Source: Bacteroidia bacterium | GTDB taxonomy: Bacteria; Bacteroidota; Bacteroidia; Flavobacteriales; Flavobacteriaceae | Assembly (NCBI GenBank): GCA_030427735.1 | Contig: JAUIBP010000001.1 | Location: forward strand, 186,001-250,000 | Length of the DNA: 64,000 nucleotides | Direction of reading: 5' to 3' | Shown: piece by piece, positions 8,727 to 17,653 of the stretch | Numbering within the stretch: position 1 is the stretch's first letter | Layout: every line of letters begins with the position of its first letter | Program-made: the position numbers and the translations under genes | Notes under the pieces: model-generated | The model's input: only the letters and a program-made list of their open reading frames with translations | What the model was told of the DNA's origin: nothing | The model's database searches: none

Positions 8727-9107
8727 TTGCTACTTTTAGCTAAACCAAAGTTAGCAAAACCACATAATTTGGAATTAACGCAAAGACATATAAAAAAAAT
8801 AAAATGGACAACTCGAATGGCGTTTACAAGTTTAGGAATTTTGATTTTTGCTCTTTTGGTAAATGAATTGAGAGAACCATTACTCGGAATAAAAAAGGGT
8901 TACGCACCACATAGCTTCGGATTTAATTTTATGTTTTTTCTTCCTTCTATGTTAATAGCCATAGGGTTTGGATTTGCAGTAATTGGACGAACTATCAAAC
9001 ATTGGAAAACCTGGACTGACTTAAACAGGAAATTAATGCTAATTGGGTTATCAATTCCAGCTATCGGAATTTGGACTTTTATCATTATTAAAATATTTGT
9101 TTACTAA
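8727..9107 (+). CDS. Small integral membrane protein, unknown function
   Basis: Up to 126 residues if translation starts at TTG 8727; the first in-frame ATG is at 8817 (97 residues). Three hydrophobic segments are visible: TSLGILIFALLVNE, FLPSMLIAIGFGFAVIG and LMLIGLSIPAIGIWTFIII. I do not recognise a family. The gene starts just after the cassette-end repeat and may be the tail of the accessory region. It converges on the GH127 gene, with a shared terminator between them. The start is uncertain. Confidence 0.5.
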   Translation: MLLLAKPKLAKPHNLELTQRHIKKIKWTTRMAFTSLGILIFALLVNELREPLLGIKKGYAPHSFGFNFMFFLPSMLIAIGFGFAVIGRTIKHWKTWTDLNRKLMLIGLSIPAIGIWTFIIIKIFVY

Positions 9108-9135
9108 AATACATCTCCCCAACACCATGTATTTT
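9106..9135. terminator. Bidirectional terminator between the membrane protein and the GH127 gene
   Basis: AAAATACAT and ATGTATTTT are exact 9-base inverted arms around a 12-base loop. It sits between convergent stop codons and gives a U-run in both directions. Confidence 0.7.
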
Positions 9136-9136
9136 A

Positions 9137-11152
9137 CTAATACGGCATCCAAACGGTCATTTCCTCCACATTTCTATTTCCCCAACTATAATATGGAATA
9201 AGCGTAATATCGATTGATTTTTTAGATAAATTTAATGGCTTATATAGCGCTTTATCCCAATCTTGGTTTTCAATAAATCCACGAGCTGTAATCCCTAAAA
9301 CTGCTCTGTTTTTAATAGTCATAGGTTTCGTTTTGAAGTTTGAATCGATATCTAAAACCACTTGATTGATGTTTACTTTTTGAGATAAATCATCAGTTTC
9401 TAAACAATACACTAGTGGTCCGCGCTTTACAGCCACTTGACTTTTGGTTTCCTCCACCAAGGGGTTAGCTTGCATTAAACGCACTGGCATTGGAATATGA
9501 AGTTCTATAACATCGCCTTTTTTCCATTTCCTATTTAATTCAGCATAACTTCCTGATTGAATTTCATGATCTAGAGTAGCATTATTTATTTTGATTGAAC
9601 TGCCTTCACTCCACCCCGGAATTCTTGTAAAAATTGAAAATGCTTTTTTCGGTGCCTTTACTATTTTAAGCGTGATTTTTCCGTCCCAAGGATAGTTTGT
9701 TGTTTGTTCTATTTCTAATATCTCACCCGATAAGGTTTCCGTTTTTAAATGATTACTTCCATAAAGATTAACATATAACCCATTTTCTGAAACATTATAA
9801 GCGTAATTATTCACCTGAGCTAAAGTTCTTGTAACATTGGGTGCGCAACAGTTAGACCATGCAATATAACCTTCGCGTTCGTGCCCCCAGCGCTGTTTAA
9901 ACGGTAAATCTTTTGAAACGTTTAACGGATTATTATAACAAAATTCGGTGCCTTCTAAACTTACCCCAGACAAGACACTGTTGTAAAATGCCAACTCCAT
10001 AACATCGGTGTATTTGGCATCGCCTGTAAGTTGCAACATGCGCCAGTTCCACAATACATTGCCAATATTAGCACAGGTTTCGGTGTGTGCCGTGGCGTTT
10101 GGCAATTGAAACGGACGCCCATAAGCCTGATGTATTTTTTGAACTATAGATGGATCGTAAACCGTGCCATCTGGAGAAACGCCATCATAAAGTGCGCCAC
10201 AACCTCCAGTGATGTACATTTTTCGGTATGCCACATCTTCCCAGATAGATTGTAAATTTTCCATCAATTTTTCTTCACCGGTTTCAGCATACAAATCGGC
10301 TATACCAGCGTACAAATAATTGGCTCTTACCGCATGCCCCATGGCTTCGGTTTGTTCACTAAACGGAATGCGGTCTTGGTTATCGTCGGTACCATCGTCT
10401 GTGGTACCACGAATATCAATCAGATTGTTGGCTAATTCTAAATATCGCGGATCTTTAACCGTACGATACATTTCTACAATGCCCATATAATGTGACGGAC
10501 AAATAGCATTTCTGGCCAATTCAGGTGAAGCTTTTTTATAAAAATCATATAAGAAATCGGCAACACCCTCTGCTACTTCCAAGAAATTGGTTTTTCCCGT
10601 TGCGCGATAATGCACACAAGCCGCCGTCATTAAATGTCCCATATTGTACTTCTCGAAGCCTAATTGTTTTTGCAATTCTTCTGGCCCTAAGGTTCCCCAA
10701 CGTTCTTCTATCAAAACAGGCGTATTAATGTAACCATCTTTACGCTGCACTTGCGCAAACATAGCAATAGCTTCGTCCATTTGTTTATCCAATTCCGGAT
10801 CTTTATTGATGGCATAGGCCGAAGCCATACCTTCCATAATTTTATAGAAATCGCCATCGTGGAACGATGGTCCGGCGTGTTTGCCTTTTTCCAAACCTGC
10901 GGCTATTTTAAAATTCGCATAAGCATGACTCACGCTATCGTTATGATACAGCTCCCACATGTACGGCAAGGTGTTTTGGGTTTCTACATCAAACTGTTCT
11001 TTCCAAAAACCATCGGTCCAAACCACTTCCTGAAGTCCAAGACTTTTTAATTTGGCGTGCGGACTATCGGAATTCGCCGTTAGACCTTTGTTTTGGGCAA
11101 ATGCCACAAGGCCAAAGAAGCTAAACATTGAAATTAGAATCTTGTTTTTCAT
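9137..11152 (-). CDS. GH127 family glycoside hydrolase (beta-L-arabinofuranosidase-type), secreted
   Basis: 671 residues with a signal peptide (MKNKILISMFSFFGLVAFAQ). The body is an (alpha/alpha)6 barrel of the former DUF1680 type. The zinc/cysteine active site of GH127 is visible: TAHTETCANIG gives Glu358 and Cys360, and WSNCCAPNV gives Cys435 and Cys436, with the second of the pair as likely nucleophile. Characterised GH127 enzymes release beta-L-arabinofuranose; one in the Bacteroides rhamnogalacturonan-II system acts on aceric acid, so the exact sugar is open. It is the last gene of the minus-strand cluster, separated from the PL1-like gene by a palindromic repeat. Confidence 0.9.
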   Translation of the reverse strand: MKNKILISMFSFFGLVAFAQNKGLTANSDSPHAKLKSLGLQEVVWTDGFWKEQFDVETQNTLPYMWELYHNDSVSHAYANFKIAAGLEKGKHAGPSFHDGDFYKIMEGMASAYAINKDPELDKQMDEAIAMFAQVQRKDGYINTPVLIEERWGTLGPEELQKQLGFEKYNMGHLMTAACVHYRATGKTNFLEVAEGVADFLYDFYKKASPELARNAICPSHYMGIVEMYRTVKDPRYLELANNLIDIRGTTDDGTDDNQDRIPFSEQTEAMGHAVRANYLYAGIADLYAETGEEKLMENLQSIWEDVAYRKMYITGGCGALYDGVSPDGTVYDPSIVQKIHQAYGRPFQLPNATAHTETCANIGNVLWNWRMLQLTGDAKYTDVMELAFYNSVLSGVSLEGTEFCYNNPLNVSKDLPFKQRWGHEREGYIAWSNCCAPNVTRTLAQVNNYAYNVSENGLYVNLYGSNHLKTETLSGEILEIEQTTNYPWDGKITLKIVKAPKKAFSIFTRIPGWSEGSSIKINNATLDHEIQSGSYAELNRKWKKGDVIELHIPMPVRLMQANPLVEETKSQVAVKRGPLVYCLETDDLSQKVNINQVVLDIDSNFKTKPMTIKNRAVLGITARGFIENQDWDKALYKPLNLSKKSIDITLIPYYSWGNRNVEEMTVWMPY

Positions 11153-11199
11153 GTGTTTATTTTTTTAATAATTGTTCTTTTAGTTATGCTGCCTCACTC

Positions 11200-11306
11200 G
11201 TCATGCTGAACTTAGCCTGTCTTGAGCTTTACGAGAGATTGAAGCATCACAAATTATTTACAAATCGCCATTTTCAGGTGAGACCCTGAAACAAGTTCAG
11301 GGTGAC
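11200..11306. repeat. Intergenic palindromic repeat, copy 1 (REP-like)
   Basis: The outer arms GTCATGCTGAACTT and AAGTTCAGGGTGAC are near-perfect inverted complements, and an inner CCTGAAACAAGTTCAGG hairpin is present. Related elements occur at 16123, 24331 and 25608, all in gaps of the same gene cluster. Confidence 0.65.
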
Positions 11307-11312
11307 ACGCTA

Positions 11313-13769
11313 CTATTTAATAAATAAATTTACACGTCTTGTCATCTCATCACCATCAGCATCTTTTACAGCTATTTTGAAAGATGCAAAACCTTTTGAC
11401 GAAGCTTTAAATTCTAGTGTATTATCATTTAGTTGAACGTTTCCATTGTCTACATTGGAAACGCTGTACACAGGTTCATTTTCATAACCTTTAAAAAAGT
11501 CTGAAATAGTCAACTTCAAGTTTTCGCTTTCTTCGATAAAATAATGCGGTTGAGCCATCCAATGTAAATAATCTTCCAATTGGGTAAATCCATCTTTATC
11601 ATCATCATTATTTGACTCTGAAAAATCGCCTACTTCTGAATTGATATTAAATCCTTTGGCTTCTTCCCACCAGTTTGGTAAACCATCGTGATCGGTATCC
11701 CAATCTTTTGGTCTACTTTCACTAGCAAACTCTGGAAAACCACCAGCATCCAATTCGGTATCTATCATTCCTGGCAAACCAGATTTACTTCCTCTAAATG
11801 TATACGTTCCTTTTAAGGTTTCGTTAATAATACGTTGATCGTGATAATCAAAATAAGGTTGACTTGCACCTACATCTGACAAGACATTTTTATACGCTGC
11901 TTTAGCCGATTGGGTGTTTACATACGATGGAAAAAAAGGCTCATCAACAAAGGTTTCATAATCTACAATTTCATTGTTGGTAATTTTTGAAATTCGTCCT
12001 TTCTCTTGATTGTTTTCATCAAAATGACCTGGCATCACATTTCCGTTGAAATAGTAACGCTGACTTCCTTTACCAACACCTTCATGCTGTGCTTTTAAGG
12101 CATAAAACACTTTAGATGATTTTCCTGGTTTGTAATAATTGTTTACAAAATTCACCTCGTGTGCTCCACCATCGGTAACACGTTTTCCCCAGTTATAAAC
12201 AACATTATTTCTAATATCTACACGTCCTGAATAATAACCATCACCATTCAGTCCACCACCAATACTCCAATTACGTCCGTAATTATGAGCTAACAAATTA
12301 TGATGAAAACTCCCAATATCGCCTCCTATTGTAGCCGCATAACCGTGCATTTTACCTGCTTCGTATTTATCGTGACCAGCCACATTTAAAGCTTCTGAAA
12401 TTAGAGTACGTTGCAAAGTAATATGATGTGCTCCTCGTGAACTAAACGATTCATCAATCGTCCAACTAATCGAACAATGGTCGATAATACTATAATCGGC
12501 ACCGGTTAAACCCATACCATCATAAGTAGTTCCTGAACCAATACGTACCTTTAAAAAACGAACCATCCCGTCATCGCCAGTTAATCCTACAGGAGCACGA
12601 CTAATAGTAATCCCTTCTCCAGGAGCCGTTTGTCCTGCCACCGTAATATAAGGATGCCCAATAACCAATCTCGATTTTAATTCAATATTTCCAGAAACAT
12701 TAAACACTACGGTTCTTGGTCCAATATCTTTGGTCACGGCTTCACGGAAACTTCCTGGTCCATCATCATTTAAATTGGTAACTTCAACCACTTTTCCGCC
12801 ACGACCACCAATAGCGAAACGTCCGTAACCTTCAGCTCCTGGAAATGCTAATTGTGCTGGTTTGAACGACCATACATTTCCTTGAGTTATTTTTCCATTC
12901 GCATCCTCAGCATCCACACGCCAGTAATACGTGTTCATGCTGTACAAATCGTTTACTGAAAATTGTTTTTCTGTTTGTTTTCCTTGATAGACATCGCTTG
13001 AAACATCAGCATTTTTCACTGTTTCTTTATCCGTTCCAAAATAAACGTGGTATGCAGAAGTGCCTTCTGGCGATTCCCATGTTAAATTCAACCGATTATC
13101 AACCTCAACATGTTCATCTGCTTGCTCTGGAAAAGGAGAGTGTGCTTGTTTTTTTAAATCGGGTGTATCGATTTCAAATCCGTTAATGACAAATTCTGAA
13201 ATATCAAATCCTGATTCTCCTTCAAAACGAAGCACGACATCTTTATTCGCTTCAGCTTTAAACGTTAAATAAGCTGTTGCTGCATCAACTTTTGAAAACG
13301 CTCTGTTACTTTGATTTAAAGTTTGAACCAATTCATCATTCAAATAAATTTTAATCGGAGTCACGGTTCGCCCTCTTAAATTACTGAAAGTATTATGAAA
13401 GGTTTGTAATGAATGCTCTCCCACTTTCAGTCCGCTAATGGTAAACTCTACAGGTGTTTTACTCACCAAACCATCGCTCACCAATTGTGCATAATGTGGA
13501 GCACTCATCCCGATTTTTACCCAACTGGAATTTAAATTTCCTTTTAGTTTTATAGAAATACCATCAAACGTGTTTTCTGCTTCTTCACTTTCGTTAATCA
13601 CCCACGGTTGATACAATGGATCGTGAACTTCGGATAAACGTCTTCCAGCAAAATCAAAATCGACTTTTACGGTTTGCTTTTCTGCTTTTTTGGTGCTTTG
13701 ACATTGCACATTTACTAGTGCTGCTGTTGATAAAAATAAACAGCTTAAGGTGTGCTTAATTCGTCTCAT
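11313..13769 (-). CDS. PL1-family (pectate lyase-like) polysaccharide lyase with N-terminal accessory domains
   Basis: 818 residues with a signal peptide ending near VNVQCQS, which could also be lipidated. Residues ~30-200 look like a carbohydrate-binding beta-sandwich and ~210-305 like a fibronectin-III domain (TYYWRVDAED). The catalytic right-handed beta-helix starts around FPGAEGYGRFAIGGRGG and continues through VTNLNDDGPGSFREAV, VAGQTAPGEGITI and DHCSISWTIDE, typical of PL1. Calcium-binding-like loops follow (DTDHDGLPNW, DDDKDGFTQL). Family knowledge: PL1 enzymes cleave galacturonan by beta-elimination. No unsaturated-uronyl hydrolase (GH88/GH105) is present to process products. The first 14 bases overlap the end of the DUF5703 gene, suggesting translational coupling. 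Confidence 0.82.
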   Translation of the reverse strand: MRRIKHTLSCLFLSTAALVNVQCQSTKKAEKQTVKVDFDFAGRRLSEVHDPLYQPWVINESEEAENTFDGISIKLKGNLNSSWVKIGMSAPHYAQLVSDGLVSKTPVEFTISGLKVGEHSLQTFHNTFSNLRGRTVTPIKIYLNDELVQTLNQSNRAFSKVDAATAYLTFKAEANKDVVLRFEGESGFDISEFVINGFEIDTPDLKKQAHSPFPEQADEHVEVDNRLNLTWESPEGTSAYHVYFGTDKETVKNADVSSDVYQGKQTEKQFSVNDLYSMNTYYWRVDAEDANGKITQGNVWSFKPAQLAFPGAEGYGRFAIGGRGGKVVEVTNLNDDGPGSFREAVTKDIGPRTVVFNVSGNIELKSRLVIGHPYITVAGQTAPGEGITISRAPVGLTGDDGMVRFLKVRIGSGTTYDGMGLTGADYSIIDHCSISWTIDESFSSRGAHHITLQRTLISEALNVAGHDKYEAGKMHGYAATIGGDIGSFHHNLLAHNYGRNWSIGGGLNGDGYYSGRVDIRNNVVYNWGKRVTDGGAHEVNFVNNYYKPGKSSKVFYALKAQHEGVGKGSQRYYFNGNVMPGHFDENNQEKGRISKITNNEIVDYETFVDEPFFPSYVNTQSAKAAYKNVLSDVGASQPYFDYHDQRIINETLKGTYTFRGSKSGLPGMIDTELDAGGFPEFASESRPKDWDTDHDGLPNWWEEAKGFNINSEVGDFSESNNDDDKDGFTQLEDYLHWMAQPHYFIEESENLKLTISDFFKGYENEPVYSVSNVDNGNVQLNDNTLEFKASSKGFASFKIAVKDADGDEMTRRVNLFIK

Positions 13770-16116
13770 TTAAATTTATTTTATCGTTTAACGAATATTC
13801 TAACAGGTTTAGAACATCCTTTTTTCTATGTTCTGGGGTGACTTTTAGAGTCTTTATTTCTCCTTTTTCCAATTTCACTTCAACTGTGGTGTTGTCCTTG
13901 GCATGTAACTTAAAATGAACGTCCCAATGTTTTGGCCATGCGGGAAACAACAGTAATTTCCCATCCACCTCTTGCAATAACATCTCTTGCATGCCTATCA
14001 TTCCCGAACCGCCCCAATTATGATCGGGCACCCAATCAAACCCTGGCCCCCAAAAAGCAGGAAAACGTCTTTCGGAATTTGCCATTTTTAATAAGGTGTA
14101 TTTTGCTGCTTCATCGGTCAATCCTAATCTGGCTGCCATGATATTATCTTGCTTCCACCCCACATGACTTCGGAATTTCAGCAAGTCTTCATCTAAAAAA
14201 TAAGTGTTTTGAGCCACTTGCAAATCGGGTTTACCCAAACCATATAATTTCCAAGGATACACAGGATACAACTGAGCCGCTTCGGTATTGTTAATGCGTT
14301 CCCATGATTTGGCAGGCGATAATACTTTTTGATTGTTGATTTCTCTGAAATTTAATGGTGGAATGCGTTTTTGAAAGACTCTCAAATAGTCTACTTCTTC
14401 TGCGGTCAAATCGTTTGAAGATACTTGCAATAATTTCTCGCTAATCACTTTTAAAGCGGAAATGGTACTGTTGGCATTGTAGGCCATTTTGTAAGTTTCT
14501 ACCACTGAACCTGGGTATAATACCAAATAACCATTAGCATCCAAAGCTTTTCTACCACGTTTTTTTGCTAAATATTGATAATGTTCGTCAAAAAAACGCA
14601 AACAACTCAATACAAAACCGTTGTATTTTTTCACATCAACATGGGCATATTCTTGTTGTTCCAACATCATTTTACAAAACTCAAAAACGGTATCCCATTG
14701 ATATTCCAGCCATGCGTTGTATTGCATGCCGGGGTCGTAATCTTTAGGTCTTTTCCAACTATATTCAGCAGGATTTGGTAAACCGAAATTTTCCAATTGT
14801 TCCGTAAAAGCGGCTCCCTTATGGTTCCAATATACTTGACTACGCAACTCCGCATTTTTTTGAAGCGTTAAGTAATAATCCAATTGCGATGGTAACATAT
14901 CAAAATCACCACTTTTAAACATCGGAAAATACACCAAACGTTGATTTTGTTGGGTCATAGTTCCACCACCCCAATTCCTAAAATCAGGAGTGAATTTGTG
15001 GTCTTCTTTGGTGTAAACAGGGTCAACCGTAAACAAACCGCCATTAAATTTTGTTGGATATTTTCCGTAGGCATTTACACCTAACATATAACGAAACAAT
15101 TGATAATTTTGCCCAATTTGATTTACCGAATCGTTTTTAGCATTGGTATAAATAAAACTTCTTTTCCAATAGTTATTCCACCATACTTTTGTGTTTTTTT
15201 CTTGGGATTTATACGATGCTGTTAAGTTGTTTAGTTCCTTTTTCCATACATCAATATTTTCATTTTGAACCGTATGTAAATACACGTTTACTTGATGTAT
15301 TTTACTCGGTTTTTTACTTTTTAAACTAAAACCTTTGAAATCGGTGTCTTGATAAATTCCATTGTAAGTTCCTGCCGGAATCATGTTTTTTCCTTGCAAC
15401 ACACCTCCAAAAGTGAGGTATTTTAACGGATTCATCATCTGGTCTTTTACCGATTCCATTTGCTGCTGTTTTACCACAACATCAAACACCGTATGTTCTC
15501 GATTTTTATGATAAAATTGAACTATATTTTCGTTGAAATTGATAGAATCTTGATAGGTAATAATATCACCTTGCGGAGCCCATTTGTAAGAATTTGCATT
15601 ATTAGCTCGTCCTTCTACTTTTCGGTTTTTAAATCTCCAGCTTTCGTAAGAAGCTTTTAGTTCCAACGCCTGTTTACTTTTCACATCAATATGAATGATA
15701 GGCTGAAAGACATCTACCCATAATTTCACTTTTGTATCATTTTGAGATACTAAAATATAGCCATCCTCCAAATGCAATTCTTGTTTAAAACCTTGATTCT
15801 CTTCAAATGGATTGGGTGTTAACTCCACTTTTATACGACCTAATTTCAACAGGGTATTATGTTCATCAAAAGTGCCACTTTTTGAAATATACGCATACAG
15901 TTTTCCATCTTCCACCCACACGTTACAACCAATATCTCCACCGCCTAAAGGCATCGACTCAGAGGCGTTCTTACTTTGTGTCGTCCAAATTTGATTGTAA
16001 TTTTTGAGCGCAGGGATTTGTGCTTTTACTGAAAAAGACATCAATAAAATCCCAATTAATATTCGGTATGTTTCAAGTTTTAATTGCACTCTAAATATTT
16101 TCAGTTTTATTTTCAT
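13756..16116 (-). CDS. DUF5703-type putative glycoside hydrolase, secreted
   Basis: 786 residues. An N-terminal hydrophobic segment ending SVKAQ is the likely signal peptide. Residues ~38-330 match the DUF5703 beta-sandwich (YNQIWTTQSKNASESMPLGG, then DIGCNVWVEDGKLYAYISK). The remainder is a helical barrel resembling GH95-like (alpha/alpha)6 domains, with RNWGGGTMTQQNQRLVYFPM. Its activity is not established to my knowledge. The sequence shows a hydrolase-like scaffold and the neighbours suggest a substrate in a rhamnose-rich glycan. The stop overlaps the PL1 start by 14 bases. A palindromic repeat lies upstream, between it and the esterase gene. Confidence 0.75.
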   Translation of the reverse strand: MKIKLKIFRVQLKLETYRILIGILLMSFSVKAQIPALKNYNQIWTTQSKNASESMPLGGGDIGCNVWVEDGKLYAYISKSGTFDEHNTLLKLGRIKVELTPNPFEENQGFKQELHLEDGYILVSQNDTKVKLWVDVFQPIIHIDVKSKQALELKASYESWRFKNRKVEGRANNANSYKWAPQGDIITYQDSINFNENIVQFYHKNREHTVFDVVVKQQQMESVKDQMMNPLKYLTFGGVLQGKNMIPAGTYNGIYQDTDFKGFSLKSKKPSKIHQVNVYLHTVQNENIDVWKKELNNLTASYKSQEKNTKVWWNNYWKRSFIYTNAKNDSVNQIGQNYQLFRYMLGVNAYGKYPTKFNGGLFTVDPVYTKEDHKFTPDFRNWGGGTMTQQNQRLVYFPMFKSGDFDMLPSQLDYYLTLQKNAELRSQVYWNHKGAAFTEQLENFGLPNPAEYSWKRPKDYDPGMQYNAWLEYQWDTVFEFCKMMLEQQEYAHVDVKKYNGFVLSCLRFFDEHYQYLAKKRGRKALDANGYLVLYPGSVVETYKMAYNANSTISALKVISEKLLQVSSNDLTAEEVDYLRVFQKRIPPLNFREINNQKVLSPAKSWERINNTEAAQLYPVYPWKLYGLGKPDLQVAQNTYFLDEDLLKFRSHVGWKQDNIMAARLGLTDEAAKYTLLKMANSERRFPAFWGPGFDWVPDHNWGGSGMIGMQEMLLQEVDGKLLLFPAWPKHWDVHFKLHAKDNTTVEVKLEKGEIKTLKVTPEHRKKDVLNLLEYSLNDKINLNETN

Positions 16117-16122
16117 TTAACT

Positions 16123-16207
16123 TTGTCATTTCGACAGAGGGAGGGACGACCGACGAGAAATCCCATAATTATGAGATTCCTCCTCGTTCCTCGTTCGGAA
16201 TGACAAA
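16123..16207. repeat. Intergenic palindromic repeat, copy 2 (REP-like)
   Basis: TTTGTCATTTCGA and TCGGAATGACAAA form the outer arms. An inner CATAATTATGAG palindrome and repeated TCCTCGTTC words lie between. It fills the gap between the DUF5703 and esterase genes. Confidence 0.6.
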
Positions 16208-16222
16208 TTGCTACTTTTCATA

Positions 16223-17653
16223 CTACCAATCATCCGTTCTAAACGATGACATTGGCAAACCACCTGTGCTAAAAATTTCAGCTTTTACAAAATCTTTAAA
16301 TAAATAACGAACGGCAACTGGTTTCTCCACTTGGGGAGCAGAAAGCACTACTGATTTTCTTCGTAACTGAACCTGTGCCGGATAAAACACTTTGTTTTCT
16401 CCCGCAATTTCAAAACCAGTCACTTCTTTATCGTAAGCTGTAATACCGTTAGGTACATTGTTAAACGATACCGTAACCGTGCTTCCTTTTATTTCCATGG
16501 CGTTAAATTCTGGACTTTCGTATTCAAAACCTTCAAATCCATAAGTTTTTACCAAAGCTTGATACGCTAAACGTTCACCTCCTTTTTGCTTATCGGCAGG
16601 ATGAATATTTCCAAATTCACCCACATCCAACAACACCGCCATTCCTGAATTTTCAATAGTTTTTGAAGCTTTTAATTGTGCCTCTCTTAAATAAGCTGAA
16701 TTGTATGCTTCTTTATTATCGTTCGGATGAAAACGTGCATAATCAAACGGGGCAATTTGAGCAAAGTAAAACGGGAAATCACCTTGATTCCATAATGTTC
16801 GCCACGAAGTCACCATTTTTTTGAATAAGTCTTTATACTGAAACGGACGTTCGTAATTAGATTCTCCTTGGTACCAAATAGCACCTTTGATTCCGTAACC
16901 AATGACAGGCGATAACATACCGTTGAATAAGGTTGTCGGCACTCGGTTTGGATTGCTTTTTAAATCGGATTCTTTTTTTGGTAATTCCAAAGCCAAATCA
17001 AAATCTTTCAACATTTCTTCATTCATCCAAGCCTCCACATTAGAACCTCCATACGACACGTGAATTAAACCTACAGGTACTTGTAACACCTCTTGCAATA
17101 ACGAACCAAAATACCAAGCCGTCGCACTAAAATTACCCGTCGTTTTTGGCGATGCTACTTCCCATTGTCCTTCAAAATCACTTTTCGGCTCTAACACCGT
17201 AGTTCTTGGAACAGTAATAAAATGAATGTTTTTATTTTGTGAACGCACTATCGCTTCGTTACCTCCTTTTACGGGTTGACCAGGAAAGCCCTTTAAAGGC
17301 ATTTCCATATTGGACTGACCAGAACACAACCAAACTTCACCTATCAACACATTATTTATTGTTTTAATTTCAGTTCCATTAGAAACCATAATCATATAAG
17401 GCCCTCCTGATTTTGGGGTTTGTATGTTGGTTTTCCACTGTCCCTGTTTATCGGTTTTCACCTCATAACTTTTAGCATCCCATGATGTAGAAATAGTGAT
17501 GACTTCATTTTTTTCTGCCCATCCCCAAATAGGCGTTTCCATGTTTTGTTGCAACAACATATTGTCGCTAAACAAAGCTGGTAATTTAATTTCGGCATGT
17601 AAACTCAATATACTAAAGGCACATACTATAACTAATGCTATTCTATTTTTCAT
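16223..17653 (-). CDS. SASA-family carbohydrate O-acetylesterase (sialate O-acetylesterase-like)
   Basis: 476 residues with a signal peptide (VCAFSILSLHA). An immunoglobulin-like N-terminal segment (PIWGWAEKNE) is followed by the SGNH-type esterase fold. The nucleophile is Ser114 in WLCSGQSNMEMPL, the oxyanion region is IWYQGESNYERP (~260), and the catalytic Asp/His lie in LLDVGEFGNIHPADKQ (~342-356). Family knowledge: these enzymes remove O-acetyl groups from sugars, including acetylated pectic oligosaccharides. Beside GH106, GH127 and PL1 genes, rhamnogalacturonan deacetylation is more likely than a role in sialic acid use. Its start overlaps the GH106 end by 11 bases. Confidence 0.88.
   Translation of the reverse strand: MKNRIALVIVCAFSILSLHAEIKLPALFSDNMLLQQNMETPIWGWAEKNEVITISTSWDAKSYEVKTDKQGQWKTNIQTPKSGGPYMIMVSNGTEIKTINNVLIGEVWLCSGQSNMEMPLKGFPGQPVKGGNEAIVRSQNKNIHFITVPRTTVLEPKSDFEGQWEVASPKTTGNFSATAWYFGSLLQEVLQVPVGLIHVSYGGSNVEAWMNEEMLKDFDLALELPKKESDLKSNPNRVPTTLFNGMLSPVIGYGIKGAIWYQGESNYERPFQYKDLFKKMVTSWRTLWNQGDFPFYFAQIAPFDYARFHPNDNKEAYNSAYLREAQLKASKTIENSGMAVLLDVGEFGNIHPADKQKGGERLAYQALVKTYGFEGFEYESPEFNAMEIKGSTVTVSFNNVPNGITAYDKEVTGFEIAGENKVFYPAQVQLRRKSVVLSAPQVEKPVAVRYLFKDFVKAEIFSTGGLPMSSFRTDDW

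Noticed and set aside
9991-10255. Open frames antisense to the GH127 gene and to the other large genes
   Set aside because: They follow the codon structure of the opposite-strand genes and have no independent domain content.
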